Part shown: one piece after another, positions 1-8,081 of the stretch
Numbering within the stretch: the stretch's first letter is position 1
Layout of the letters: each line of letters begins with the position of its first letter
NCBI GenBank assembly: GCA_050251615.1
Contig: JBFWMM010000006.1
Location: forward strand, 1-64,000
DNA length: 64,000 nucleotides
Reading direction: 5' to 3'
Source: Sedimentisphaera sp050251615
Lineage (GTDB): Bacteria; Planctomycetota; Phycisphaerae; Sedimentisphaerales; Sedimentisphaeraceae
Made by a program: the position numbers and the translations under genes
Notes under the pieces: model-generated
Database searches by the model: none
Seen by the model: the letters and a program-made list of their open reading frames with translations, nothing else
Told to the model about the DNA's origin: nothing

Positions 1-2
1 CG

Positions 3-659
3 CGCATAGCCCAGCGCCAATGGACGCCGTATTTCTGCGGCGGCCTGCTCATCGCTTTCGCATCGCTATTTATGCCGCGCTGGTTTTGCGGGTGGGTGTG
101 TCCGCTGGGCACCTGCATCGACATTACCGACAACCTCACTCTCGCCAAAAAGCGTCACTTCAATATCCCCACATCAGGCGTTCTTGCGGCTGTGGTCGCG
201 GCTGTTCTGATTGTTTTTGCGGGATTTGGCTCGGAAGCCGCAGGTTTTATGGACCCGCTCACTATCGTCGGTAACGGTTTTATCGCGTTTCTCTCGCCAA
301 CATTTTTTGCAGATGTTCGCGAAGCCTTCGCAAGCGGATATTTCCCCCCTGAAATCCTGCTCCTTATGATCTTCTTCGGCATCCTTTTTCTCACCGTTTT
401 CGGCCGCCGCACATGGTGCCGTACGCTTTGCCCGCTCGGCGGCTTGCTCGGCCTGCTCGGCAAGGCTGGTGTAAACAGGAGAAAGGTGAGCGGGGCCTGC
501 ATAAATTGCGGAAGATGCAGGAAGCCATGCAAGATGGATTCCATCGGCGCCAGCGTTAAAGATACGCTCGAATTATGTTGCATTTCCTGTATGAACTGTA
601 AGATAAAGTGCCCGAAGGACTGCATCACTTTCGCAGGCGGGAAAAAAGAAACCGAATGA
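3..659 (+). CDS. NapH/polyferredoxin-like 4Fe-4S membrane protein, 5' truncated
   Basis: The reading frame is open to the left edge, so the start lies outside the window. The visible part shows the motif CGWVCPLGTC after a hydrophobic stretch, a second membrane span (GVLAAVVAAVLIVFAG), a third span followed by WCRTLCPLG, and a C-terminal ferredoxin pair: CINCGRCRKPC, then CISCMNCKIKCP. This layout, membrane spans carrying CxxxCP motifs plus two 4Fe-4S clusters, is that of NapH/NosR/YccM-type membrane electron-transfer proteins. The electron donor and acceptor cannot be told from the window. Its stop codon overlaps the rnpA start (ATGA), which implies translational coupling to an unrelated gene. 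Confidence 0.8.
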   Translation, partial: RIAQRQWTPYFCGGLLIAFASLFMPRWFCGWVCPLGTCIDITDNLTLAKKRHFNIPTSGVLAAVVAAVLIVFAGFGSEAAGFMDPLTIVGNGFIAFLSPTFFADVREAFASGYFPPEILLLMIFFGILFLTVFGRRTWCRTLCPLGGLLGLLGKAGVNRRKVSGACINCGRCRKPCKMDSIGASVKDTLELCCISCMNCKIKCPKDCITFAGGKKETE

Positions 660-1030
660 GATTTTTTTTTAGAAAACACAACAGAATCAGCGGCAACGAA
701 ACATTCCGCAGGATTATGAAAGATGGCAGATGTGTCTGTACGGGCACTCTGACCGTCTTTCTGCTGCCCAACTCGCTTGAGTGCAATCGGCTTGGCGTGA
801 GCGTGGGGCGCAAATTCGGCAAGGCGTACGTGCGCAACCGCTATAAGCGCCTTGTGCGCGAGGCGTTTCGCCTGAACAACCAACTGCTCGCGGAAAACAG
901 CGATGTGGTTGTGCTGATGCATAAGAAGTTTTCAGCCCGCGGCTTCGACTACCGCAAAGTCTCGTTTGAGTCGGTTGAAAAATCGCTCAGATACGCCTTT
1001 ACGAGAGAAGGCAATAAGCACAAGGCATAA
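656..1030 (+). CDS. rnpA: Ribonuclease P protein component
   Basis: Protein subunit of RNase P, which helps the catalytic RNA remove the 5' leader of pre-tRNAs. The 124-aa basic protein carries the family signature RNRYKRLVREAFR and the upstream GVSVGRKFGKAYVRNR stretch. The start is the ATG at 656, which overlaps the previous stop by 4 bases; an upstream in-frame start at 608 would lie inside the ferredoxin gene and is not needed. Usually rnpA follows rpmH and precedes yidD/yidC. Here it sits behind a polyferredoxin gene and is followed by a gene on the other strand, so the usual neighbourhood is not kept. Length and motif are normal, so the gene looks intact. Confidence 0.9.
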   Translation: MRFFFRKHNRISGNETFRRIMKDGRCVCTGTLTVFLLPNSLECNRLGVSVGRKFGKAYVRNRYKRLVREAFRLNNQLLAENSDVVVLMHKKFSARGFDYRKVSFESVEKSLRYAFTREGNKHKA

Positions 1031-1054
1031 GCCGGACGAGGTCTCGGCCCTACA

Positions 1055-2287
1055 TCAATTCTTGTGGAATATCGCCAGTGAGGTGCTTTGCGCTCTGTTT
1101 TCAACGGGCTTTCCGTTCTTGAAGGAGCTGTCGTTCAGAGGCGCATACATTTCCAGACTCGCCTGAATCATCTCGCCGCTTGCGAGGGCTTTGGCCTCAA
1201 GGTCGTTCAAAGCCGCGCGATAAACAAACCAGTCCTTTTTGCAGGCCTTGCCATCTTCTATGGCAAAGCGTACGGGCGCAAGCTGCTCATCCACCACGCC
1301 GGCGAGTTTGCCATCAATGAAAAGCATTGCCTGCTTCTGCGCGTAGAGATTTGACACGGCGATGCTGTGCCATTTGCCATCACTGATCTCGCTCTCCGCT
1401 TTGATTTCCTGCGAATTGGAGGCTGTATAAACGAGCTTTCCATCGTCGATTTCGATTTTGGCCGAGCCGCTTTTACCTGCAATCGAGGCGAGAGCACCGT
1501 CCTGTTTACTGCGGAAGCTCAATGCGGTCGCCCAGGAATGTATTGTGTGCTGCGGTTCAAATACAACTGTTCCATCTTTCATACAACGGCTCCCTTTGCT
1601 ACGCTGAGGCGTAGCCTTTCCGGCGTCGAGAGCATCGAAAAGCGTAGGTACGATCGAATAAAACATCTCTCTGTGCCCTTCGGTGTTTGGGTGGCCCGGG
1701 TCGTTAAAGTACCCCTCAACCCATCTGCCGTGGCCGTCTTCGATTGCACCGAGGAAGTTTGCGCTCGGTACATCCCACCGATTGATTTCCAGATTCACGC
1801 GCTTGATGTAGCCGTATTCCTTTTCGGTGTAGTCGCTGTTTGGGTAGCAGAGCCCGATAATCGGCTGCATATCCCTGCCACGCACCAACTCCACAATATT
1901 CTTAAGCCCCTCAATGTATTGTTGATAAATCCTGTCTTTGGCCTCTTTGCCATGCATACCGATGCCCTCGTTCGCGAGCGAGAGGCCGATAAATACGTAG
2001 CGCGGATTCTGGCTGAGCAGGTCGTTGTAGCGTTCGAGCGCACGGCTTGTTGTGTCGCCGCCGCGCGAGCAGGAGGAAACCAGCCAGCCGCTTTCGCTCA
2101 AGCATTCTTTGAGCATATGCCAGTATCCAAGGCTCTCTGTAGCGGCTGCGCCCGAAGCAACGGATGAGCCGTAAATACTGATATTGCGCGAATTGCCTTT
2201 CTGCTCGCCTGCGTATAATGCGGCAGATGCGAACATCGCAACTGTAAGACAAGAAAACAATAGACTGCGGTACATGGCTTTAAGCAT
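1055..2287 (-). CDS. Secreted SGNH/GDSL hydrolase with C-terminal LamG-like domain
   Basis: The 410-aa protein starts with a signal peptide (SLLFSCLTVAMFASAALYAG). An SGNH-type esterase domain follows: block I is GSSVASG instead of GDS, GGDTTSRALERY is block II-like, GLSLANEG is block III-like, and DPGHPNTEGH supplies the Asp-His pair of block V. After about residue 235 comes a beta-rich region (FEPQHTIHSWATALSFRSK, then SDGKWHSIAVSN and MLFIDGKLAG) typical of concanavalin/LamG folds. SGNH enzymes remove acetyl or other ester groups, often from polysaccharides, and a LamG module would fit substrate binding. The substrate is unknown. Placement as an extracellular carbohydrate esterase is inference. 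Confidence 0.75.
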   Translation of the reverse strand: MLKAMYRSLLFSCLTVAMFASAALYAGEQKGNSRNISIYGSSVASGAAATESLGYWHMLKECLSESGWLVSSCSRGGDTTSRALERYNDLLSQNPRYVFIGLSLANEGIGMHGKEAKDRIYQQYIEGLKNIVELVRGRDMQPIIGLCYPNSDYTEKEYGYIKRVNLEINRWDVPSANFLGAIEDGHGRWVEGYFNDPGHPNTEGHREMFYSIVPTLFDALDAGKATPQRSKGSRCMKDGTVVFEPQHTIHSWATALSFRSKQDGALASIAGKSGSAKIEIDDGKLVYTASNSQEIKAESEISDGKWHSIAVSNLYAQKQAMLFIDGKLAGVVDEQLAPVRFAIEDGKACKKDWFVYRAALNDLEAKALASGEMIQASLEMYAPLNDSSFKNGKPVENRAQSTSLAIFHKN

Positions 2288-2415
2288 ATTATTCCTTCTA
2301 TTCTGCTGTGCGTATTTGCGTATCGGAGATCGGTACCTCGGGATTTTACTTGAATAGCGGAAAAAATCAAACGAGCTGGCGGCGCCGTCTGCCGCTCCAC
2401 GCGCGGCTCTGATGC

Positions 2416-3501
2416 TCAGAGGCTTTCGAGGCGCATCTGTTTGTCGTGTATCTTGAGGGCGTCTATAAGTTCGTCCATATCGCCCATAATCACCTTGTCA
2501 AGGTGGTATAGCGTGAGATTGATGCGGTGATCGGTAATCCGATTCTGCGGGAAATTGTACGTTCTGATGCGCTGCGAGCGGTCTCCGGAGCCAATCATCT
2601 GCTTGCGTTGTGAATCACGCTCCGCGCGCTCCAAACTGCTGTAATGTTCATAGATTCTGCTTCGCAGAATGCGCCATGCCTTTGCGCGATTCTTATGCTG
2701 GCTCTTCTCATCACGCATACTCACGGTGATTCCCGTGGGGATATGTTCGAGCTTGATGGCGCTGTTGAGCTTGTTTACGCTCTGCCCGCCCGGTCCGCCG
2801 GCGCGGCTCACATGCTCGACAACATCCGCTTCTTTGATGTCCAGCTCAATCTCCTCCGGCTCCGGCATAATCGCAACGGTTGCCGCGGAGGTGTGTATGC
2901 GGCCCTGCGTTTCTGTCTCGGGCACTCTCTGCACGCGGTGGCCGCCGCCTTCGTATCCGAGGCACGCCCATACGCCCGGCCCTTTAATACTCGCCACAAG
3001 CTCTTTTATACCGCCTTTTTCCGAACCTGAAAGCGCAAGCACTTCAACCTTCCACGCATTTTTCTCGGCATACCTGCTGTACATATTGAACAGGTCTTTT
3101 GCAAAGAGAGCAGCCTCATCGCCGCCTGTTCCCGGGCGAATCTCCATTATGACAGAATCAATCGCGGCATCGTCCGCCATTACGAGCTGATCCTTGATGG
3201 TCTGCATCACCTCTTCGCTCTTTGCCTTCAGATCACGCATCTCCGCGTCCGCAAGCTCGCGCATCTCCGCGTCAGTATCGCTGGCAAGAATCTCATTTGA
3301 TTCTTCGATGCCTTCAATGCAGCTGTTGTACTCACGGTACAGCTCCACGATAGGGCGCAACTTGGCCTGTTCCTTTGCCAGAGGAATCAGCAGGGCGGGA
3401 TTGGAAGCCGTTTCAGGCTGTTCAATCTCCGCGGTAATCTCGGCGAGTCTATCGCTGAGGCTCTTAAGTTTTTCGAGCAGTTTTTTGTTTATGTCTGACA
3501 T
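2416..3501 (-). CDS. prfA: Peptide chain release factor 1
   Basis: Class I release factor reading UAA and UAG. The 361-aa length is standard. The peptidyl-tRNA hydrolysis motif GGQ is at residues 238-240 (RAGGPGGQSVNK), and the codon-recognition PxT tripeptide is PET at 194-196 in RVQRVPETETQGRIHTSA. RF2 would show SPF at that place, so this is RF1. It lies downstream of rpmE on the same strand, a widespread gene order, but a strong terminator hairpin separates the two. The prmC methyltransferase that often follows is absent; an SGNH hydrolase gene comes next. Confidence 0.95.
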   Translation of the reverse strand: MSDINKKLLEKLKSLSDRLAEITAEIEQPETASNPALLIPLAKEQAKLRPIVELYREYNSCIEGIEESNEILASDTDAEMRELADAEMRDLKAKSEEVMQTIKDQLVMADDAAIDSVIMEIRPGTGGDEAALFAKDLFNMYSRYAEKNAWKVEVLALSGSEKGGIKELVASIKGPGVWACLGYEGGGHRVQRVPETETQGRIHTSAATVAIMPEPEEIELDIKEADVVEHVSRAGGPGGQSVNKLNSAIKLEHIPTGITVSMRDEKSQHKNRAKAWRILRSRIYEHYSSLERAERDSQRKQMIGSGDRSQRIRTYNFPQNRITDHRINLTLYHLDKVIMGDMDELIDALKIHDKQMRLESL

Positions 3502-3533
3502 ATCAGCGGACGAATGAGTATAGAGTTTGCAAA

Positions 3534-3568
3534 AAAAAACGCCTTCGACTTGGCGAGGGCGTTTTTTT
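3534..3568 (-). terminator. Intrinsic terminator after rpmE (symmetric hairpin)
   Basis: A 14-bp stem with one G-U pair (3534-3547 with 3554-3567) and a 6-nt loop, with A-runs on one side and T-runs on the other, so it could work in both directions. It lies between the rpmE stop and the prfA start and would end or attenuate rpmE transcripts. Confidence 0.8.
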
Positions 3569-3578
3569 CGCGGTGTTG

Positions 3579-3806
3579 TTATTTCTTCTTGACCCTGTCG
3601 AGGATACTGCCGCCAAACTTCTTCTGGAAGCGTTCGATACGACCGGCCGTGTCGATGAATTTCTGTTTACCCGTGAAGAACGGGTGGCACATTGAGCAGA
3701 TCTCAACGTGAATCTCATCTTTTGCCGTGCTGCGGGTCTCGAATGTCGCACCACAACCACATTTAACTACTACCTTTGAATAGTTCGGGTGAATACCACT
3801 TTTCAT
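3579..3806 (-). CDS. rpmE: 50S ribosomal protein L31
   Basis: The 75-aa protein matches bL31 along its length: MKSGIHPNY at the N-terminus, CGCGATFETRST, then CSMCHPFFTGKQKF. Four cysteines (CxC and CxxC) place it in the zinc-binding C+ form rather than the zinc-free YkgM-like form. The start is the ATG at 3806 because it gives the family N-terminus and is preceded by an AGGAG-type ribosome binding site. A longer in-frame ORF up to 3929 has no support. It has its own promoter just upstream and a terminator just downstream, so it appears to be monocistronic. Confidence 0.95.
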   Translation of the reverse strand: MKSGIHPNYSKVVVKCGCGATFETRSTAKDEIHVEICSMCHPFFTGKQKFIDTAGRIERFQKKFGGSILDRVKKK

Positions 3807-3918
3807 TTTCAGTCTCCTGCTCATCTGTTGAGCCGGTAAGAGTGTATTATTTTTTTGCTCCGACACCGCCGCGTTCACATTAGAACGTCCTGTCGCAGCA
3901 TTGCTGTAAAGAGGCGTC

Positions 3919-3946
3919 ATTATACGCATCGGTAAAAAATCTGCAA
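3919..3946 (-). promoter_or_regulatory. Putative sigma-70 promoter of rpmE
   Basis: On the minus strand a TTGCAG -35 box (3941-3946) and a perfect TATAAT -10 box (3919-3924) are separated by 16 nt. The -35 box directly adjoins the oadB terminator, so the two transcription units are packed back to back. Confidence 0.6.
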
Positions 3947-3947
3947 C

Positions 3948-3978
3948 AAAAAAGGCGCTCCCTTTAATAGAAGCGCCT
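3948..3978 (-). terminator. Intrinsic terminator of the oadGAB operon
   Basis: Inverted repeat AGGCGCT / AGCGCCT (3953-3959 and 3972-3978), followed on the minus strand by a T-run, 54 nt downstream of the oadB stop codon. Confidence 0.75.
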
Positions 3979-4031
3979 GTTATTCTAATCTAAGCTATAG
4001 GGTCGGGCATTGTATGCCTTGTGCCTTGCTG

Positions 4032-5453
4032 TTATCCGCCGCAGAGTGCCAGCAGAACGCCCGCCGCAACGGCCGAGCCGATTACGCCCGCAACGTTCGG
4101 GCCCATAGCGTGCATAAGCAGGAAGTTGTGCGGGTTACTCTCCAGACCGACCTTATTCGCCACACGCGCAGCCATCGGAACAGCCGAAACGCCCGCGGAG
4201 CCGATAAGCGGGTTGATCTGTTCCTTGCTGAATTTGTTCATCAGCTTGGCAAGAAGCAGGCCTGCCGCCGTGCCAATGCAGAACGCAAATACACCAAGCA
4301 CAAGAATACCCACAGTTTGCAAGGTGAGGAACTTGTCGTAAGCGAGCTTCGAGCCAACGGAGAGGCCGAGCAGAATCGTAACGATGTTGATAAGCGAATT
4401 CTGCATTGTGTCAGAGAGGCGGTTTACAACGCCCGATTCCTTACAGAGGTTGCCGAACATCAGCATACCGATAAGCGGTGTAGCTGAGGGTAGAAGCAGG
4501 ATGCAGAGCGCAAGCACAACGATCGGAAATACAATCTTCTCTGTCTTCGAAACGTGCCTGAGCTGCTTCATCTCAATCTTGCGTTCAGCTTCGGTAGTGC
4601 AAAGCCTCATAATCGGGGGCTGAATTACCGGTACAAGCGCCATATACGAATACGCCGCAACGGCAATTGCGCCGAGCAGGTCGGGAGCGAGTCTGCCGGC
4701 AAGGAAGATAGCCGTCGGGCCGTCAGCGCCGCCGATAATGCCGATCGAAGAAGCCTGTCTGAGTGTGAAGCCAAGCGGGGTAACGGCGAGAGCGAGAAGC
4801 AGAGTGGTAAAAATGCCGAACTGCGCCGCCGCGCCGAGAAGGGCGGTTTTCGGGTTTGCGATGAGGGGGCCGAAATCTGTCATAGCGCCCACGCCCATAA
4901 ATATGAGCAACGGGAACAGACCAGTCTTTACGCCGAAACTGTATATGAGATACAGGAAGCCGTCGGGGTTGCCAGGAAGGCCATGTTCGGCGATGCCTGC
5001 CATAGGGATGTTGGCAAGTATGCAGCCAAAGCCGATAGGCAGAAGCAGCAGAGGCTCGAATCCCTTGCTTATAGCGAGGTAGAGCAGGCCGATGCCGACG
5101 ATGATCATTAGGAATCTTCCGCCGCCCTCGCCTGCGAAGCATTTCTGTTTCTCGGCGTGCTCGGCGCTGTCGTACTGTGCCTGGGCGTTTGCCATTGATA
5201 TGGCTTTTTCTTCTTCGGTTTCCGGCTTGAAGAATCGGTAAATACCGGTCTGTTTGAGAAGCAGGCCGAATTTTTCACCAATGCTCGAAGTCTCTTGAGC
5301 AGGAATCTGCTGCTCAACTACTGCGCCTGTCGTTTCCGCTGTTACCTGTGCGCTCTGATTGGCAATAGCCACCGAGCCGACAAGCAGGCATGCAAGCAGT
5401 GCAAAAAGCACTATCTTGCCGGCCGGTTTTTTGTTTTGTGTAAGTAGTTTCAT
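4032..5453 (-). CDS. oadB: Sodium-translocating decarboxylase beta subunit (OadB/GcdB family)
   Basis: Membrane subunit that decarboxylates carboxybiotin and exports Na+. The hallmark GIIGGADGPTAIFLAGRLAP and the following SYMALVPVIQPPIMRL are present, with multiple membrane spans to the C-terminus. At 473 aa it is longer than the usual roughly 375-430. The N-terminus has a hydrophobic, signal-like segment (GKIVLFALLACLLVGSVAIA) and a charged stretch of about 60 residues before the first conserved span (RFLMIIVGIGLLYLAISKG). It follows oadA after 14 bp, and oadG precedes oadA, so all three pump subunits are in one operon. Substrate (oxaloacetate, methylmalonyl-CoA or other) depends on the alpha subunit. 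Confidence 0.9.
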   Translation of the reverse strand: MKLLTQNKKPAGKIVLFALLACLLVGSVAIANQSAQVTAETTGAVVEQQIPAQETSSIGEKFGLLLKQTGIYRFFKPETEEEKAISMANAQAQYDSAEHAEKQKCFAGEGGGRFLMIIVGIGLLYLAISKGFEPLLLLPIGFGCILANIPMAGIAEHGLPGNPDGFLYLIYSFGVKTGLFPLLIFMGVGAMTDFGPLIANPKTALLGAAAQFGIFTTLLLALAVTPLGFTLRQASSIGIIGGADGPTAIFLAGRLAPDLLGAIAVAAYSYMALVPVIQPPIMRLCTTEAERKIEMKQLRHVSKTEKIVFPIVVLALCILLLPSATPLIGMLMFGNLCKESGVVNRLSDTMQNSLINIVTILLGLSVGSKLAYDKFLTLQTVGILVLGVFAFCIGTAAGLLLAKLMNKFSKEQINPLIGSAGVSAVPMAARVANKVGLESNPHNFLLMHAMGPNVAGVIGSAVAAGVLLALCGG

Positions 5454-5467
5454 TAGTTCAAATCCCC

Positions 5468-7258
5468 TTACGCGTTGATTTTAACGAGAAGCTGATCCGC
5501 CTTGACCTGATCACCGACAGAAACATTGATTTCCACGATTTCGCCGTCGAGGTGGCTCTTGACCTCTGTTTCCATCTTCATTGCTTCAAGGATCATAATT
5601 GTCTGGCCTTCTTCTACGTTGTCGCCGATGTTAACCAGAATCTTCACAACGCTACCGGGCAGCTTGCTTTTGATGCTTTCTGTGCTAGTGCAGGCGCCTG
5701 CTGCTGCCTTGCCCTCAACGATGCCATCAACGCAGTCGAAGTTGTAGGTTTTGCCGTTGACTGTCGCTTTGTTGCCGTCAAGCTTGACGGCATAAGCCTT
5801 GCCGTCGATTGTAACGGTGCAGCCTTCGTTGCTGCTTGATTCAGCGGCCTTCTCTTCAACTTTGCGGATGCCGAGCTTTGCTTCGCCCTTGAGGAATGTT
5901 ATGCCCTTGTCGCCGCATGTCGCAACGATGAACACGTTTTCTTCCGTTGTTTCAATGCCGGCTGCTTCGCACTTGGCCTTGGCTTGCGCCATACCCTTTG
6001 TTTTGTCCTTGTCGTTGATGTCAACTACAAGCTCGGTAGTGGGTTCAAGGTCGAGCTGCTCGGAAGCGATCTTGATAACTTCCGCATCGGGAGCTGTCGG
6101 GGTCTTGCCGAAGTAGCCCAGAACCATCTTGCCGTAGCCGTCCGCAATCTTCTTCCACGGGCCGAACATTACGTTGTTGAAGGCCTGCTGGAAGTAGAAC
6201 TGTGATACGGGGGTTACGCTTGTGCCGAAGCCGCCTTTGCGTACGGTCTCGCTCATTGCAGCGATGATTTCTGGATACTTATCCATGATGCCGTTGTCAC
6301 GGAGCATCTGAGTGTTTGCGGTGAGTGCGCCGCCCGGCATCGGAGACCACGGGATAAGCGGCTCAACCTTCGCTGCCTCCGGCGGGTAGAAGTAGTCCTT
6401 CATGCATTCCTTGAACACTTCTTCTGCCTCGCGAAGTTTCTCGGGGTCGATGCCGAGATCGTACTCGGTGCCGCGAAGCGCGTGCCACATGACGAGAGTG
6501 TCTGTCTGGCAGGTGCCGCCTGATACAGGCGCCAGTGAGAGGTCGATTGCGTCTGCGCCGCCGTCAAGGGCTGCACGGTAGCACATTACGCCGTTGCCGG
6601 CTGTTTCGTGCGTATGCATGCGGATAGAAATTTCCGCGGGAAGCATCTTGCGGGCCAGCTTCATTGTTTCGTAAACATTCTGAGGGGTGGTTGTGCCCGA
6701 GGCGTCCTTGAAGCAGACGCTGTCATAGGGGATGCCAGCATCGAGGATCTGCTTGAGTACGCCCTGGTAGAACTCGGGAGTGTGTGCGCCTTCGCATCCG
6801 GGCGGAAGGCTCATCATTGTAACGCAGACTTCGTGCTTGAGGCCGGCATCATGAATGCACTGGCCTGAGTAGATCAGGTTGTTAACGTCATTAAGTGCGT
6901 CGAAGTTGCGGATGGTTGTTATGCCGTGTTTCTTGAAAAGTTTGGCGTGTGCATTGATCACATCACGGCTCTGAGACTCAAGGCCTACAACGTTAACGCC
7001 GCGAGCGAGCGTCTGAAGATTCGCATCGGGGCCGGCGGTCGCGCGGAACTTGTCCATCATATCAAACGCGCTCTCGTTGCAGTAGAAGAAAAGAGACTGG
7101 AAGCGTGCGCCGCCGCCTGCCTCGAAATGGTTGATGCCGGCTTCCTTGGCCGCGGCTACCGCGGGGAGAAAGTCATCTGTCAGTACGCGTGCGCCGTAGC
7201 AGCTCTGAAAGCCGTCACGGAACGCTGTTGTCATTACTTTTACTTTTTTCTTAGACAT
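5468..7258 (-). CDS. oadA: Oxaloacetate decarboxylase alpha subunit (carboxyltransferase plus biotin domain)
   Basis: The 596-aa protein has an N-terminal HMGL-like carboxyltransferase TIM barrel with TTAFRDGFQS, FKDASGTTTPQN and the metal-binding MHTHETAGNG. A conserved carboxylase domain follows (PWSPMPGGALTANTQMLRDN), then a linker and a C-terminal biotinyl domain whose lysine lies in EAMKMETE. It transfers CO2 from a carboxylic acid to biotin, which the beta subunit then decarboxylates. The family can be oxaloacetate decarboxylase or a pyruvate carboxylase B-type subunit. The adjacent oadB and oadG support the sodium-pump role. The linker between the carboxyltransferase and biotin domains (about residues 395-490) is not the usual Pro/Ala-rich type and looks like a small folded domain. 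Confidence 0.88.
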   Translation of the reverse strand: MSKKKVKVMTTAFRDGFQSCYGARVLTDDFLPAVAAAKEAGINHFEAGGGARFQSLFFYCNESAFDMMDKFRATAGPDANLQTLARGVNVVGLESQSRDVINAHAKLFKKHGITTIRNFDALNDVNNLIYSGQCIHDAGLKHEVCVTMMSLPPGCEGAHTPEFYQGVLKQILDAGIPYDSVCFKDASGTTTPQNVYETMKLARKMLPAEISIRMHTHETAGNGVMCYRAALDGGADAIDLSLAPVSGGTCQTDTLVMWHALRGTEYDLGIDPEKLREAEEVFKECMKDYFYPPEAAKVEPLIPWSPMPGGALTANTQMLRDNGIMDKYPEIIAAMSETVRKGGFGTSVTPVSQFYFQQAFNNVMFGPWKKIADGYGKMVLGYFGKTPTAPDAEVIKIASEQLDLEPTTELVVDINDKDKTKGMAQAKAKCEAAGIETTEENVFIVATCGDKGITFLKGEAKLGIRKVEEKAAESSSNEGCTVTIDGKAYAVKLDGNKATVNGKTYNFDCVDGIVEGKAAAGACTSTESIKSKLPGSVVKILVNIGDNVEEGQTIMILEAMKMETEVKSHLDGEIVEINVSVGDQVKADQLLVKINA

Positions 7259-7282
7259 TTTGATTTACCCTGTGTGCCTTTC

Positions 7283-7492
7283 TTATTTTCTCGCCTTGGC
7301 TATCGCAATAGCCAACGCTACCTTCACTTTGTCACTTCCGCCGCCGCTTGTTACAACTTGTTCGGGCTCCTTGTCAGGGAAGAACTTTGTTATCACTGTG
7401 GCCGAAAGGTCCATTACCATTATCAAGAGAATTAGAAATACGAATACCATTCCCATTCCTACGCACATAAACATGACGCCTTCGTTTATCAT
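7283..7492 (-). CDS. oadG: OadG-like small membrane subunit
   Basis: A 69-aa protein with one N-terminal span (VGMGMVFVFLILLIMVMDL) and a short charged tail (ITKFFPDKEPEQ) ending in AIAIAKARK. This is the form of OadG (gamma) subunits, which anchor the alpha to the beta subunit and help assembly. It is first in the operon, 24 bp before oadA. Identification rests mainly on size, topology and context. Confidence 0.8.
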   Translation of the reverse strand: MINEGVMFMCVGMGMVFVFLILLIMVMDLSATVITKFFPDKEPEQVVTSGGGSDKVKVALAIAIAKARK

Positions 7493-7526
7493 TTTTTTAC
7501 TCCTTGTGTTAAGGATTTACTTTATC

Positions 7527-7559
7527 AAAAAAACGAGTGCGCACCGATACCGCGCACTC
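7527..7559 (-). terminator. Terminator-type hairpin in the oadGAB leader (possible attenuator)
   Basis: A perfect 8-bp stem GAGTGCGC/GCGCACTC (7535-7542 and 7552-7559) with a 9-nt loop is followed on the minus strand by seven T. It lies only about 34 nt before the oadG start, and no credible gene lies upstream on that strand, so transcription of the operon must pass through it. Confidence 0.65.
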
Positions 7560-7574
7560 ATGATAGAACGCCAT

Positions 7575-7603
7575 AATTAAAGCCTGTTATTGTGAAAAGT
7601 CAA
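7575..7603 (-). promoter_or_regulatory. Weak candidate promoter of oadGAB
   Basis: TTGACT (minus strand, 7598-7603) is followed after 17 nt by TTAATT, or after 19 nt by the slightly better AATTAT. It would start transcription just upstream of the leader hairpin. The rest of 7604-7967 holds no gene I can support. Confidence 0.35.
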
Positions 7604-7967
7604 TACTTATTTGGCGCAATTTAGGGTTTATTGCGGGCCTGCCGAAGACCTAAAAGAGCATAGAGCGGCACAAAGCAAGCGGCTTGCCGGAAATGATAAC
7701 GGCCGATGCCAGATTCTATTGCCGTACGAGCTGCAAAAAACATTCAGCTTCATTTTATCTTGTCTCTCTTTCTGGCATCGGTTTTTTCTTCACAAAAAGC
7801 GATTCAGGCTTGTCGTCCTCCCGAAAAAGTCGGTCATCTTGTTGGGACAGCGCAATTGCGCAGGCACGCACCGGGTGGATAATCAATGTAACGGGAATGT
7901 CCGCTTTTGTTTTTGTGATAAAGTTCACATCAACGTGAGCAAGGAGAATCATAAAAGCTGCGAAAGC

Positions 7968-7995
7968 TTGACATTTCCCCGTTATTTGATAAGAT
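7968..7995 (+). promoter_or_regulatory. Putative promoter of fba
   Basis: A perfect TTGACA -35 box (7968-7973), a 16-nt spacer and TAAGAT (7990-7995). The transcript would start near 8003, giving a leader of about 80 nt. An AGAAGGAG ribosome binding site lies before the fba ATG. Confidence 0.6.
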
Positions 7996-8081
7996 GAGGG
8001 TTTATGTGGGCGCACTGAATTCTGCGTTCGAGCTCTGTAAACACAAATTAAAGTTAATTCTCTTTATAGAAGGAGCATACT

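Noticed and set aside
1367..2167. 266-codon open frame on the plus strand
   Set aside because: Antisense to the SGNH hydrolase gene; no ribosome binding site, no recognisable motif. A shadow of GC-rich codons.
7755..8015. 86-codon minus-strand gene ahead of the oad hairpin
   Set aside because: No ribosome binding site or recognisable motif, and it overlaps the fba promoter; the hairpin cannot be safely called its terminator.
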